A stretch of DNA of 64,000 bases from an uncultured Pelagibacteraceae bacterium (GCA_902523095.1 CABYYE010000003.1:1-64000), one strand, 5' to 3'; positions 48,399-58,621 are shown, counted from the first letter of the stretch. Notes: generated from the sequence alone by a model not told the origin. Program-made: numbers and translations.

Positions 48399-48878
48399 AT
48401 GAAAAAAAATTTTTTTAAATATTCATTTCTTGTTATACTTCTTTTCCATACTGGTTGTGGTTTTGAGGTAATTAATCAAAAAAAAATTTTTAATTTTTCA
48501 ATTAAGCAAATCAATACTGAGGGAAATAAAAGAATAAGTCAAAAAATTAAGTATAACTTATTATCGCTTTCAAAAAAAGAAGCTCCAAATAATTTAATTA
48601 TAAGCATTAAAACAAAAAAAGGTAAAGCTGTAAAAGAAAAAAATATTCAAAACGAAATAACAAAATATCAGGTAAGCTTGGAAGTAGAAATTACTTTAGA
48701 TTACTATGGAAAAAAGATTTTTTCTGAGAAAGAAAGTTATAATGTCAATGGTGATTTCTCAGTCGCAAGTATTCACTCGACTACTTTAAACAATGAAAAG
48801 AAATTAATTGATAACTTAGTTGAGAACGTGTCAAAGCAAATTATAAATAAGATTTCACTTAGATTAGATGATATTTAA
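48399..48878 (+). CDS. lptE: LPS-assembly lipoprotein LptE
   Basis: A 159-residue lipoprotein with a signal and lipobox ending in TGC (FLVILLFHTGCGFE). The start of the mature part (GCGFEVI) and the order leuS-lptE-holA identify it as LptE, the plug that sits inside the LptD barrel and helps insert lipopolysaccharide into the outer membrane. Sequence conservation of the family is low, so the call rests on size, lipobox and synteny. It overlaps holA by 11 bases. Confidence 0.8.
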   Translation: MKKNFFKYSFLVILLFHTGCGFEVINQKKIFNFSIKQINTEGNKRISQKIKYNLLSLSKKEAPNNLIISIKTKKGKAVKEKNIQNEITKYQVSLEVEITLDYYGKKIFSEKESYNVNGDFSVASIHSTTLNNEKKLIDNLVENVSKQIINKISLRLDDI

Positions 48879-49881
48879 AAATTATATACTCGAACAAAAT
48901 CCAAGTACGATTGTAAAATATAAGATGTTTCTTTTTTACGGTGAAAATTTGGGATTGCAAAGAGATTTTAAAGAAAATATTAAAAATCTTAACAAAGATA
49001 CAGAGATAATAAGATTATATCAGGATGAGATTTTAAAAGACGCAAATATTCTAAGAACAGAAGTCTTTAATAAGTCATTATTTGAGGAAAAAAAAATTAT
49101 TATTATTGAACAAGCGACCGATAAATTGCTTGATATTATTGAGGAAATTGAAGAAGAAATACAAGATGAAAAAATATTAGTTTTTTCAGAAAAACTAGAA
49201 AAAAGATCGAAACTTCGAAATTTTTTTGAAAAAAATAAAGGTTGTGGTGTAACGGCTTGCTACAACGATAACGAAATTACAATTAGAAGAATAATAACAA
49301 ATAGGCTTAATAAGTTTGATGGATTAACTACTCAAATTATAAATTTATTAATACAAAATACTAACCTTGACCGAAATAAAGTAATTAATGAAATTGAGAA
49401 AATTGAAAGCTGCTTCCTAAGTGAAAAATTGGAAATACAGAAAATTGAGGAATTGCTTAACATTAAAACTAATGAAGATTTTAGTAATTTAAGAGATGAG
49501 GTGCTTAATGGAAACAAATCTAATACTAACAGATTACTAGCTGACACAGATTTGATTCCTGAAAATAATATATATTATATAAATATAATTAATCAAAGGC
49601 TTAATAAATTAAAAGAAATTAATGAGTTAAAAAAAAATAACACAAATGTAGAGACACTTATATCGAATTTAAAACCACCAATTTTTTGGAAAGATAAACC
49701 TATAATCATTAATCAATTAAGAAAGTGGGGGAAAAATAAAATTAGAGAAGCTTTACAAAAAACTTATAAAATCGAAATTCAAATCAAATCTGACCCTTCT
49801 GTAAGAAAAGATCTTTTAATAAAAAATTTACTTGTTGATTTGTGTTGCTCTGCTAATTCCGTTTTAACAAATTTGAAATAA
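48868..49881 (+). CDS. holA: DNA polymerase III subunit delta
   Basis: A 337-residue clamp-loader delta subunit that opens the beta clamp. It has the expected KMFLFYGENLGLQRDF near the N-terminus, an AAA+-like domain and the C-terminal helical collar, with KSLFEEKKIIIIEQATDK and PPIFWKDKP as family segments. It lacks a functional P-loop, as usual for delta. It overlaps lptE at its start. Its end overlaps the convergent parB by 29 bases, so the two genes share their 3' sequence. Confidence 0.92.
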   Translation: MIFKNYILEQNPSTIVKYKMFLFYGENLGLQRDFKENIKNLNKDTEIIRLYQDEILKDANILRTEVFNKSLFEEKKIIIIEQATDKLLDIIEEIEEEIQDEKILVFSEKLEKRSKLRNFFEKNKGCGVTACYNDNEITIRRIITNRLNKFDGLTTQIINLLIQNTNLDRNKVINEIEKIESCFLSEKLEIQKIEELLNIKTNEDFSNLRDEVLNGNKSNTNRLLADTDLIPENNIYYINIINQRLNKLKEINELKKNNTNVETLISNLKPPIFWKDKPIIINQLRKWGKNKIREALQKTYKIEIQIKSDPSVRKDLLIKNLLVDLCCSANSVLTNLK

Positions 49882-50719
49882 ATTCAAATTGTTCTAAATC
49901 TTTATACATAATAGTTATTTTTCCAGAATTATTCTTTTTATTAATTATTGTAACATTTAGACCCAAATTAGATTGTATAATATTCTGTTGTTCAATAATA
50001 TTTGCATCTAGTCTAATTTGTCCAGATTTTTGAGGGCTCTTTTTTTGTCTAACTAATACTTCAACACTTCTAGCACTTAAATTTTTAGCAACAACTTCTT
50101 CAGCTATATTAGTAGCACTAGGTAAACCTATTAGTGGTCTTGCTTGACCAGCTGTTAAATTTCCTTCTTCGATCATAGCTATGACATCCTTTGGTAATGT
50201 TAATAAACGAAGAGTGTTGCTAATATGACTTCTGCTCTTAGACATAAATTTTGCGATTTTCTCATGATCGTAACCGAATTCATCTTGTAGCCTCGAGTAA
50301 CCCTTTGCTTCTTCTATTACATTTAAATCATCACGCTGTATATTTTCTACAATAGCTACTTCTAATGACTCATTGTCATCCAGATCTAAAACTATAATAG
50401 GAACTTGGTGTAATCCGGCTCTTTGAGCGGCGAGCCATCTTCGTTCACCAGCAACAATTTCAAATCTACCTGGATCTACTTTATCTTCCCTGACCGCTAT
50501 CGGCTGTATGACACCGTTTTTTTTAATAGAATTTGAAAGTTCGGTCAGTTTATTCTCATCAAAATGTGCTCTAGGTTGATACTTGTTAGGACTTAAATCG
50601 CCAATATTTGCTTTAAGTGAATTAGATTTTTTTGTCTCATTTTTTAAGGTTTTTTCCTTAGTATCACCAAATAATGCATTTAAACCTCTACCTAACCCTT
50701 TTTTTTTTATTTTGCTCAC
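49853..50719 (-). CDS. parB: Chromosome-partitioning protein ParB
   Basis: A 288-residue ParB. The N-terminal motif KGLGRGLNALFG and the CTPase/ParB boxes are clear: IQPIAVRED and the box II sequence EIVAGERRWLAAQRAG. A helix-turn-helix (HEKIAKFMSKSRSHISNTLRLLTLP) binds parS, and a C-terminal dimerisation domain follows. It loads on parS and slides as a CTP-dependent clamp. Its start overlaps parA by four bases. Two parS-like sites lie 950 and 1120 bases upstream in rsmG. Confidence 0.97.
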   Translation of the reverse strand: MSKIKKKGLGRGLNALFGDTKEKTLKNETKKSNSLKANIGDLSPNKYQPRAHFDENKLTELSNSIKKNGVIQPIAVREDKVDPGRFEIVAGERRWLAAQRAGLHQVPIIVLDLDDNESLEVAIVENIQRDDLNVIEEAKGYSRLQDEFGYDHEKIAKFMSKSRSHISNTLRLLTLPKDVIAMIEEGNLTAGQARPLIGLPSATNIAEEVVAKNLSARSVEVLVRQKKSPQKSGQIRLDANIIEQQNIIQSNLGLNVTIINKKNNSGKITIMYKDLEQFEFISNLLKRN

Positions 50720-51516
50720 GCTGCACTTTCTACATTACTGCTTGATTTTGAAATTATTTCCTCAGCTAACTTAAAGTAAGATTTGCTACCTAAACAGGAT
50801 TTATCATAGATAACACAAGGCAAACCATGCGACGGTGCCTCAGATAATCTTACATTTCTTGGTATTACTGTCTTATATACTTTTTCCTTAAAATAATCTC
50901 TAGCCTCTTTATCTACTTGGGATGACAATTTATTTCTTTTATCAAACATAGTTAGTAATATCCCCTTAACTTTAAGTTTTGGATTTAAGTTTATTTTAAT
51001 TCGGTCAATCGTTTTAACTAACTGCGTTATACCCTCTAACGCGAAAAATTCAGTTTGTAACGGCACTAGTAATTCATTAGATGCTACTAATGCCATTATA
51101 GTAAGTAAGCTTAATGATGGTGGGCAGTCTATGAAAATATTATCATATTTTGATAAAAGGGTATTTTCGCTTTCGAGTATTTCTTTTAATACGAAAGCTC
51201 TATTCGAGTCGTTTGCAGTTTCAACTTCCAAACCAGAAAGATTTACATTTGAACCTATTATATCTAATTTATTAACTTCAGTTTTTTTAATCGCCTCACT
51301 AATTGTTATTTTTTTAATTAACAAATTATAAATATTTTTATTTTCATCATTGTTTGAACCGCCAAGACCTGTCGTTGCATTTCCCTGAGGATCTAAATCT
51401 ATAATCAAGTTATTTTGACCCAAAATGGACAATGAGGAAGCTAAATTTATAACTGTTGTAGTTTTACCAACTCCTCCCTTTTGGTTAATAACTGCTATTA
51501 TATTTTTTTTTTTCAT
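50716..51516 (-). CDS. parA: Chromosome-partitioning ATPase ParA
   Basis: A 266-residue Walker-type ATPase. The deviant Walker A motif is NQKGGVGKTTTVINLASSL near the N-terminus, with LIIDLDPQGNATTGLG as A' and NIFIDCPPSLSLLT as Walker B. ParA forms ATP-dependent gradients on the nucleoid that pull ParB-parS complexes apart. It lies between rsmG (four-base overlap) and parB, the classical arrangement near many bacterial origins. Confidence 0.97.
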   Translation of the reverse strand: MKKKNIIAVINQKGGVGKTTTVINLASSLSILGQNNLIIDLDPQGNATTGLGGSNNDENKNIYNLLIKKITISEAIKKTEVNKLDIIGSNVNLSGLEVETANDSNRAFVLKEILESENTLLSKYDNIFIDCPPSLSLLTIMALVASNELLVPLQTEFFALEGITQLVKTIDRIKINLNPKLKVKGILLTMFDKRNKLSSQVDKEARDYFKEKVYKTVIPRNVRLSEAPSHGLPCVIYDKSCLGSKSYFKLAEEIISKSSSNVESAA

Positions 51517-52130
51517 TTTTTTACTTCGATTATTAAAATTTTTGATTTTTTGTCCGTCATACTACTCTCTAATTTATATCTGTAATTTGAATTTAAAGAT
51601 ACTCTATTAATCTCCTTTTCTGCATTTTTACCCTTTAATATGATAAATTTATGATCTTTTTTTATCATTTCACGTGAAATTTTAATTAATTCTTCAATTT
51701 TCTTAAATGCTCTACACACAATTAACTCATTAAAGTTATCTTCCTCATAAACATTGTTAAATATATCAAAATTAATATTTAACTTTTCTCTGACTTTTTC
51801 TAAAAATCTTCTTTTTATTGGAGATTTTTCATATAATTTCACGTGAAACTTGTAATTCTCACCAAATATAGACAATATTACGCCAGGCAAACCTGCTCCA
51901 GAGCCTAAATCAGAGATATTCTTATCTTTATCAATATCAATAAATTTAATTATTTGGGCACAATCCAGAATGTGGCGACTCCAAATGTCTAATTCTGTAC
52001 TTTTTCCTATATAATTGTGGTCTTTATTAGCGTCTAAAAGCATAGAAACATAAGTCTTGAGCTTTTTTATGGAAGATTCACTAAATGATAAATCGTTTTG
52101 AAGAGTATTAATTAATTTTATCTCCTGCAT
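51513..52130 (-). CDS. rsmG: 16S rRNA (guanine-527-N7)-methyltransferase RsmG
   Basis: A 205-residue SAM-dependent methyltransferase (GidB) that methylates G527 of 16S rRNA. Motif I is ISDLGSGAGLPGVILSI, preceded by RHILDCAQI; later VCRAFKKIEELI and ILKGKNAEKEI are also typical. Its coding sequence contains two parS-like sites, at 51668-51679 and 51837-51848. It abuts mnmG, as is common. Confidence 0.95.
   Translation of the reverse strand: MQEIKLINTLQNDLSFSESSIKKLKTYVSMLLDANKDHNYIGKSTELDIWSRHILDCAQIIKFIDIDKDKNISDLGSGAGLPGVILSIFGENYKFHVKLYEKSPIKRRFLEKVREKLNINFDIFNNVYEEDNFNELIVCRAFKKIEELIKISREMIKKDHKFIILKGKNAEKEINRVSLNSNYRYKLESSMTDKKSKILIIEVKK
51667..51680. other. parS-like centromere site 1 (inside rsmG)
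   Basis: ATTTCACGTGAAAT is a perfect 14-base palindrome whose core TTTCACGTGAAA is identical to the inner 12 bases of the parS consensus TGTTTCACGTGAAACA. It lies about 950 bases from the parB start in coding sequence of rsmG. A site for ParB loading is the natural reading. Confidence 0.85.
51835..51850. other. parS-like centromere site 2 (inside rsmG)
   Basis: AATTTCACGTGAAACT matches 13 of 16 positions of the parS consensus TGTTTCACGTGAAACA, including the whole inner 12 bases. It is 169 bases from the first site, in the same gene and orientation-independent by symmetry. Two such sites this close to parAB make a real centromere very likely. Confidence 0.85.
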
Positions 52131-53998
52131 TAAGCAGTAACTCTATAGCCTAGTTTTTTTATGTGTGAAAGTAGAATAATAATAGCAGCAGGTGTAATAC
52201 CATCAATTCTTGAGGCCTGGCCTAAAGTTTTAGGTCTAATTTTTTTAAGTTTGCTTTTAATCTCGTTAGACAAACCACTTAATAATTCATAATTTATGTC
52301 TATTGGTATTAAGACTGATTCGTCTTTTTTAAAAGAAATAATATCTTTAGATTGTCTTTCGAGATAACCAGAATAATGAGCATCAATTTCAACCTGCTTA
52401 TCTAATGCAGGTCCAAAGTCAGGTACTCTATTAAATATTTGCCTTATTTTTGCCATATTCAAATTTCTTTGACCTATGATTTCAAAGACAGATCTTTTGA
52501 CGCCATCCATGGCTATTTTAATATCATGTTTTTGTGCTTGGTTAGGAGTTAAAGTATTTTGTTTTAAAGAATTAATAAGACTTACAATTTTGGTTTTTTT
52601 TTCTAAAAATAATTTTTTTCTATTTAACTCAATTAGATTTAAGTTTATTCCAAGTTGAGTTAAACGCTGATCAGCATTGTCTGCCCTAAGAGTTAGTCTG
52701 TACTCTGCTCTTGAGGTAAACATTCTATATGGTTCTGAAACACCTTTTGTAATCAGATCATCAATCATAACACCAATATAGGAAGTTGAACGATCTAGTA
52801 TAAAATCACTTTTTTTTTGTACTTTTAACGCAGCATTAATACCTGCCATTAATCCTTGAGCAGCAGCTTCTTCATATCCTGTAGTACCGTTGATTTGACC
52901 TGCTAAAAAAAGTGAATTAATTTTTTTTGTCTCTAATGTTGCTTTCAGCTCTCTAGGATCAACATAATCATACTCTATTGCATAACCTGCTCTTTTCATT
53001 TTAACTTGCTCTAAACCTTTGATTTTAGCCAATATTTTAAGCTGTATCTCCTCTGGTAATGATGTAGATATACCATTTGGGTAAATAGTGCTGTCCTTTA
53101 ATCCTTCGGGCTCAAGAAAAATCTGATGCCTTTCTTTCTCTTTAAACTTAACAATCTTATCTTCTATTGAGGGGCAATAACGTGGCCCTACACCCTTTAT
53201 ACTTCCTGAATACATCGCACTACGAGAAATATTTTCACTAATAATTTTATGTACTTCACTATTAGTATATGTCATTCCACATTTAATTTGCTTATTACTA
53301 GTTTTTTTAGTTTTAAAGGAAAAGTAATAATGATCATTGTCTGCAGGCTGCATCTCCAATTCATCATAGTTAATTGAATCACCATCTAATCTTGGAGGGG
53401 TTCCAGTCTTTAATCTTCCAATCTGCATTTCAAACTTTGCTAGTTGTTCGCTCAATCCCGTAGATGGTTTTTCATCGTACCGCCCCGCTGGAATTTTCTT
53501 TTCACCTATGTGAATTAGGCCATTTAAAAAAGTGCCAGTAGTTAAAATAACTTCTTTGGTTTTTATTTCTCTACCACTATTACACACAAAACCTATTATC
53601 TTATCTTTATCAAACAAAAATCTTATAATAGGATCAGCTATTACTTCTAAATTTTTATAATTTAGCAAAATTTTTTGCATGTGTTCTTTGTATAGAGCTC
53701 TATCTGACTGAGTTCTTGGCCCTTGAACAGCTGGACCACGACTTCTATTTAATAACCTAAACTGAATACCAGATTTATCAGCAACAACGCCCATCACTCC
53801 ATCTAAGGCGTCAATTTCTCTTACAAGATGACCTTTACCCAACCCTCCAATAGCTGGATTACATGACATTTCTCCAATGGTCTCAATTTTATGTGTAAAA
53901 AGTGCAGTATTTACGCCCATTCTAGCGGAAGCAGCGGCAGCTTCACATCCAGCGTGACCACCTCCTACAACTACTACATCATAGCTCTCTTTTGTCAT
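52130..53998 (-). CDS. mnmG: tRNA uridine-5-carboxymethylaminomethyl modification enzyme MnmG (GidA)
   Basis: A 622-residue FAD/NADH-dependent protein that, with MnmE, makes cmnm5U at the wobble position of certain tRNAs. The FAD motif is [20 protein letters not shown], followed by [23 protein letters not shown], the GidA signature, and a later [24 protein letters not shown]. The C-terminal helical domain that contacts MnmE is present ([20 protein letters not shown]). It lies between rsmG and mnmE, 42 bases from the latter. Confidence 0.97.
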   Translation of the reverse strand: MTKESYDVVVVGGGHAGCEAAAASARMGVNTALFTHKIETIGEMSCNPAIGGLGKGHLVREIDALDGVMGVVADKSGIQFRLLNRSRGPAVQGPRTQSDRALYKEHMQKILLNYKNLEVIADPIIRFLFDKDKIIGFVCNSGREIKTKEVILTTGTFLNGLIHIGEKKIPAGRYDEKPSTGLSEQLAKFEMQIGRLKTGTPPRLDGDSINYDELEMQPADNDHYYFSFKTKKTSNKQIKCGMTYTNSEVHKIISENISRSAMYSGSIKGVGPRYCPSIEDKIVKFKEKERHQIFLEPEGLKDSTIYPNGISTSLPEEIQLKILAKIKGLEQVKMKRAGYAIEYDYVDPRELKATLETKKINSLFLAGQINGTTGYEEAAAQGLMAGINAALKVQKKSDFILDRSTSYIGVMIDDLITKGVSEPYRMFTSRAEYRLTLRADNADQRLTQLGINLNLIELNRKKLFLEKKTKIVSLINSLKQNTLTPNQAQKHDIKIAMDGVKRSVFEIIGQRNLNMAKIRQIFNRVPDFGPALDKQVEIDAHYSGYLERQSKDIISFKKDESVLIPIDINYELLSGLSNEIKSKLKKIRPKTLGQASRIDGITPAAIIILLSHIKKLGYRVTA

Positions 53999-54040
53999 AA
54001 ACTGAATGTAACGGTCTAAATTGAGATTACAAGTGCTATT

Positions 54041-55369
54041 TTATTTACCTATACAGAAGTCTTTAAAAATAGATCCAAGTATTTCCTCTACATCGACTTT
54101 GCCAACAATACTGCCCAGATGACGCGTAGTCATTCTTAAATCTTCAGCAGCTAATTCTAAATCTTTGTTTTGATCTTTCTTAAGAAACTTATCTATTTCT
54201 TTTAAACATTCATTTAACTTTGTCCTGTGTCTTTCTCTTGTAATTAATGTGCTGTTATTTGATAAATATTTCTTACTTAGTTTGTCCTTAATAAGATTTA
54301 TTAACTTATCAATGTTTTTATTATTTTTGATTGAAGCTAAAACTGTCTCAACTTCAAATATATGATTTGGCTTTTCTAAAATATCTGATTTATTTAAAAG
54401 TATAATAGAGTCCTTATTAACCATCTTTCTGATTTCATTATTAATATTTTTTGAAGAATTATCTATAACTACTATATTTAAATCTGCATCTTTAGATTTT
54501 TTTAATGCTAGAGAAATCCCTTTTTTTTCAACTTCATTTTTTGCTTCTCTGATGCCAGCCGTATCAGAAAGAATAACAGGATAACCATCTAAATTAAGAT
54601 ATGTTTCTATCACATCCCTAGTTGTACCAGCTTCATCTGAAACAATCGCAACCTCTCTCTTAGAAAGTAAATTTAGTAATGATGATTTTCCTGCATTTAC
54701 TTCCCCGGTTATTGAAACCCTGAAACCATCTCTGATTTTTTCTCCTATCTTATTATCCTCTAAAATATTAGTTATTTCGGAATGAATTTCTTTAATAATT
54801 TTATGTGTATCTTTCAAAACGTTTTTAGGTAAATCTTCATCTGCAAAATCTATTTTTGCTTCGATAAAGGCTAGTGATTTCACTATTTTTTCTCTCAAAT
54901 CATTATAATAATTTGACGCGTTTCCTTGAACTATTTTAACTGCCTGTAGTCTTTGAAGTTCTGTTTCTGAATGAATTAAATCTCCAATACTTTCAGCTTT
55001 TAATAAATCTATTTTATCATTTTGAAAAGCTATTTTTGTAAATTCACCTGGCTCAGCTAACCTGCAATTTTCTTGTTCTGATAAAACCTTAAGTAAAGCA
55101 TTAATTACTGAATTGCTTCCATGTATTTGAAATTCTGCAAGATCCTCTCCGGTGTAGCTATTAGGTCCTGGAAACCACAATAATAAAGCTTCTGGGTCTA
55201 TGACGTCACCTTTTTTTGGATCATAAAATTTACAAAAATTTACCTCGTTCGATTTTATACTCTCTAATTTAGTTAGATTTTTACAAATTTTTAATGTTTC
55301 TTTGCCAGATAATCTCACTATAGCTATTCCTGAAGGTCCTCTACCTGATGATAAAGCATAAATATTCAT
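54041..55369 (-). CDS. mnmE: tRNA modification GTPase MnmE (TrmE)
   Basis: A 442-residue G protein that works with MnmG. An N-terminal tetrahydrofolate-binding domain (ALSSGRGPSGIAIVRLSG; later EFTKIAFQNDKIDLLKAE) precedes the helical domain. The inserted G domain has GEVNAGKSSLLN, the DTAG motif in ILSDTAGIRE and NKSD. The protein ends FCIGK, with the catalytic cysteine of the C-terminal CxGK motif. The FAD-dependent monooxygenase gene follows upstream by four bases. Confidence 0.97.
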   Translation of the reverse strand: MNIYALSSGRGPSGIAIVRLSGKETLKICKNLTKLESIKSNEVNFCKFYDPKKGDVIDPEALLLWFPGPNSYTGEDLAEFQIHGSNSVINALLKVLSEQENCRLAEPGEFTKIAFQNDKIDLLKAESIGDLIHSETELQRLQAVKIVQGNASNYYNDLREKIVKSLAFIEAKIDFADEDLPKNVLKDTHKIIKEIHSEITNILEDNKIGEKIRDGFRVSITGEVNAGKSSLLNLLSKREVAIVSDEAGTTRDVIETYLNLDGYPVILSDTAGIREAKNEVEKKGISLALKKSKDADLNIVVIDNSSKNINNEIRKMVNKDSIILLNKSDILEKPNHIFEVETVLASIKNNKNIDKLINLIKDKLSKKYLSNNSTLITRERHRTKLNECLKEIDKFLKKDQNKDLELAAEDLRMTTRHLGSIVGKVDVEEILGSIFKDFCIGK

Positions 55370-55373
55370 TGAG

Positions 55374-56480
55374 CTATAGAGACAGGCCTTGATTAGAGAT
55401 TATTTTAGTAAATTCTTTTAATGTTTTGTTTTTTTTTATATTTTTTATAATTATATTTTTAAATGGATCTAGATATTTATTTTGTTTAAAAAAAGTGTGA
55501 GTGGCATCTACACCTAGACTTATAAAAATATTTTCTGGTTTTCGACTATTATAGAAATCATTTAAAGCATAACTATTTTTTATAGAAATACCTAGTCCTG
55601 AATAATATTTAATAATTTCCTTTAACTTTTTTATATCCCTTAAAACTAAATTAAAACCTTGTCCGGCTACAGGATGAATTGTATGAATTCCTTCACCTAA
55701 AACTAAAAAATTTTTTTTATAATATTGCTTTCTTAGAGCAAGTAAAATTGGATAAGATTGGATATTAGTTAATTTAATATTTTGTTTTTTTAATAGTTCA
55801 ATAAGTTTTTTTTTAATTAGATTATTAATTATTTTTGAGTTTATCTCATAAAATGTTTTTTGAAGACTCCAAACAAATGAAAAATAATTTTTAGAAAAAG
55901 GCAAAATAGCTAATGGGCCCTCCTTTAAAAAAAATTGACTTGTATTTAATATTCTAAAGTTATGTTTTACATAGCCTGTGACTGCTATTTCATTATAATC
56001 CTTTTTAATAGATCGTGAATTTATTATCTCATTATAAATTTTTGATTGTCTACCCAAACAAAGGATAGTTAAATCATAACTTTTAAATTCTTCCAAGTTT
56101 TTTACTTCTTTTCTAATTAATTTAATTTTTTTGTTAAATATTTCCTTCAGTAAAATTTTTTTAATTTTATCATTTTCAAATACATACATAAGATTAGAAT
56201 TCTTTTCATTAAGGTTTAAGAAATTTATTTTTTCCCTATTCGTTTCATAAAAGAGTTCTATATTTTTTGAAGGCCAAAATAATTTATGATTAAAATTATT
56301 GATATTCTCTTTTATAAAATTGAAATTTGTTTCTGATATAGCGGTTGTTCTTTTATCTTGGTTTTTTGCCCCTTTTTTTGCTATCAAATTCACCTCTATT
56401 CCAGGAATTTGACCTAACACTACAGCGGTCATTAACCCTGAAAGACCGTCACCAACAATGCATATTCTCTGTTTATTCAT
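55374..56480 (-). CDS. UbiH/Coq6-family FAD-dependent monooxygenase
   Basis: I place the start at the ATG at 56478-56480; the longer frame opens 63 codons earlier in sequence unlike any protein. This gives 368 residues beginning MNKQRICIVGDGLSGLMTAV, where GDGLSG is the FAD-binding GxGxxG. The C-terminal signature GEGIHTIHPVAGQGFNLVLRDI matches the UbiH/UbiF/VisC pattern (GDAAHxxHPxAGQGxNLGLxD). These enzymes hydroxylate the ubiquinone ring; which position cannot be told. A role in ubiquinone synthesis would fit ubiE and ubiB at the left end. It diverges from ftsK over 56 bases. Confidence 0.88.
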   Translation of the reverse strand: MNKQRICIVGDGLSGLMTAVVLGQIPGIEVNLIAKKGAKNQDKRTTAISETNFNFIKENINNFNHKLFWPSKNIELFYETNREKINFLNLNEKNSNLMYVFENDKIKKILLKEIFNKKIKLIRKEVKNLEEFKSYDLTILCLGRQSKIYNEIINSRSIKKDYNEIAVTGYVKHNFRILNTSQFFLKEGPLAILPFSKNYFSFVWSLQKTFYEINSKIINNLIKKKLIELLKKQNIKLTNIQSYPILLALRKQYYKKNFLVLGEGIHTIHPVAGQGFNLVLRDIKKLKEIIKYYSGLGISIKNSYALNDFYNSRKPENIFISLGVDATHTFFKQNKYLDPFKNIIIKNIKKNKTLKEFTKIISNQGLSL

Positions 56481-56536
56481 ATTAGAATTTTTAACAATTT
56501 CATAAAAATGATAAAAAGTACATAAAACGATTCGAA

Positions 56537-58621
56537 ATGAATACAAACTTTTTAGACAGTTTAACAAATTTTTTAAAAAAACGAACCTTTGAATTGCTAG
56601 GATTAATCTTAATTTTAACAAGTTTAGCTTTAGCAATCGCTTTTTCAACATATTCTCCAGAAGATCCATCTTTCATATATGGAGATAGGGATTATGAAAT
56701 CCAAAATTTTTTTGGAATTTATGGAAGTAGCATTGCAGATTTTCTTTTACAAAGTTTTGGTCTAGTTTCTTTTTTGATACTTCTCAATTTTTTATTTTGG
56801 GGATTGAATTTAATTATAAAAAAAGAATTAAAGAAAATAACACTCAAACTATTTTTAGTAGTATCTTATTTAATAATTGGAACTGTTTTTTTTTATATCT
56901 CTTTTGATAATTCATTTTGGTTGATTGACAATGGAAACTCAGGATTTGTTGGAAAGATTATCTATAATATTTTGAATACTTGGATCCCTTGGATTGATAA
57001 CAACTATTTTATTTATATCTTACTTTTATTAACTTTAATATCTTTCTCCATCTCAGCTGATTTGAACTTTGATAAATTATTTTCTTTTATCAGATTTATT
57101 TTCAAAAAAAATAAAGTTCAGGAAATTAATTTAGATTCAAATTATGTTGTTACAACAACGGAAGAAATAATTGATGAAAAACCTCAACAGTCCTTTTCAT
57201 TTGAAACCAATAATAAAACTCGTAAAAATGTTAATATACCAAAAGTAAAATATAATTTGCCAGATATAAATTATTTAGAAAAAAATTTAACAAAGTTAAG
57301 TATTAAAGACCCAAATAAAAATCGCCCAGGTGCCACCTTTATGGAAAAAATTTTACTGGATTTCGGTATTGATGGTAAAATTAAAACTATCAATAATGGG
57401 CCTGTTGTAAGTTTATATGAATTTGAACCGGCTCCTGGTGTGAAAGTTTCTAAAATAATAAATTTATCAGAAGATTTAGCCAGAAATACAAGCTCTACAT
57501 CAACAAGAGTTTCTGTGATACCTGGAAAAAATACCGTCGGAATAGAGATACCGAATGAAGAAAGAGAAAGCGTAACCCTAAGAGAGATAATTTCATGCGA
57601 TAAATTTCAAAAAAAAGATATAAAGCTTCCCATAGCTCTCGGAAAAAGTATTTCTGGAATACCAATAGTAGGTGATTTAACTTCTATGCCTCATCTGTTA
57701 ATTGCTGGTACTACGGGTTCAGGTAAGTCTGTTTGTATCAATACAATAATTGTTTCTTTGCTTTACAAACTTAGCCCAGATCTTTGTAAATTTATCTTAA
57801 TTGATCCAAAGATGTTAGAACTTTCTACTTATGAAGGCATACCTCATTTGTTAACTCCGGTAATTACGGACGCAAAAAAAGCTACATCAGCACTATCGTG
57901 GACAGTAAAAGAAATGAATAGCAGATACAAACTTATGAGCAAAGTAGGAGTGAGAAATATTGATGGTTATAATTCTAAACATAAATTAAAAATGCCTTAC
58001 ATCGTGGTGGTTGTAGATGAAATGTCTGACCTAATGTTAGTTGCAGGAAAAGAAATTGAAAGTTATATTCAAAAATTGTCTCAAATGGCTCGTGCAGCAG
58101 GTATTCATATTATAATGGCTACACAAAGACCTAGTGTTGATGTAATTACCGGTACGATAAAAGCTAACTTTCCTACAAGGATATCTTTTCAGGTAAGTTC
58201 TAAAATAGATAGTAGAACAATTCTAGGAGAGCAAGGAGCTGAACAGTTATTAGGTAAAGGTGATATGTTATTTATGTCATCAGCAAATAGAATTGTAAGA
58301 ATTCATGGTCCTTATGTTTCTGAACAAGAGATAGAAAAAATAACAAACTCATTAAGAGCACAAGGAGAGCCAGATTATATGGAAGAAATTACTTCACAAG
58401 AGACAATCGAGAATTCTTTAACACCTGGTAGTGAAGGTGATGAGGATGAATTATTCAATCAGGCTCTGGAAATTATTAAATCTGAAGGTAAAGCTTCTAC
58501 AAGCTTTTTACAGAGAAAATTACAAATAGGATACAATAGGGCCGCTAGAATCATTGATATGATGGAAGATAAAGGTATTGTAAGTAAAGCAAATCATGTT
58601 GGTAAACGTGAAGTTCTTTAG
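56537..58621 (+). CDS. ftsK: DNA translocase FtsK
   Basis: A 694-residue divisome DNA pump. Four hydrophobic segments occupy about residues 18-175 (LILTSLALAIAFSTYSPEDPSF is the first). A short linker leads to the alpha/beta motor with the Walker A motif AGTTGSGKSVCINT, FILIDPKMLELSTYEGIPHLL and IVVVVDEMSDLMLVAGKEIE. The C-terminal gamma winged helix that reads the KOPS polarity sequences is present (NQALEIIKSEGKASTSFLQR). FtsK helps resolve chromosome dimers and clear the septum. It is short for a proteobacterium (often 800-1300) because the linker is minimal. Confidence 0.97.
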   Translation: MNTNFLDSLTNFLKKRTFELLGLILILTSLALAIAFSTYSPEDPSFIYGDRDYEIQNFFGIYGSSIADFLLQSFGLVSFLILLNFLFWGLNLIIKKELKKITLKLFLVVSYLIIGTVFFYISFDNSFWLIDNGNSGFVGKIIYNILNTWIPWIDNNYFIYILLLLTLISFSISADLNFDKLFSFIRFIFKKNKVQEINLDSNYVVTTTEEIIDEKPQQSFSFETNNKTRKNVNIPKVKYNLPDINYLEKNLTKLSIKDPNKNRPGATFMEKILLDFGIDGKIKTINNGPVVSLYEFEPAPGVKVSKIINLSEDLARNTSSTSTRVSVIPGKNTVGIEIPNEERESVTLREIISCDKFQKKDIKLPIALGKSISGIPIVGDLTSMPHLLIAGTTGSGKSVCINTIIVSLLYKLSPDLCKFILIDPKMLELSTYEGIPHLLTPVITDAKKATSALSWTVKEMNSRYKLMSKVGVRNIDGYNSKHKLKMPYIVVVVDEMSDLMLVAGKEIESYIQKLSQMARAAGIHIIMATQRPSVDVITGTIKANFPTRISFQVSSKIDSRTILGEQGAEQLLGKGDMLFMSSANRIVRIHGPYVSEQEIEKITNSLRAQGEPDYMEEITSQETIENSLTPGSEGDEDELFNQALEIIKSEGKASTSFLQRKLQIGYNRAARIIDMMEDKGIVSKANHVGKREVL

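Noticed and set aside
55374-56669. Longer start of the UbiH-family gene, giving 431 residues
   Set aside because: The extra 63 codons lie upstream of the FAD-binding N-terminus, overlap the divergent ftsK coding sequence by 133 bases and have no homology; the ATG at 56480 gives the expected start.
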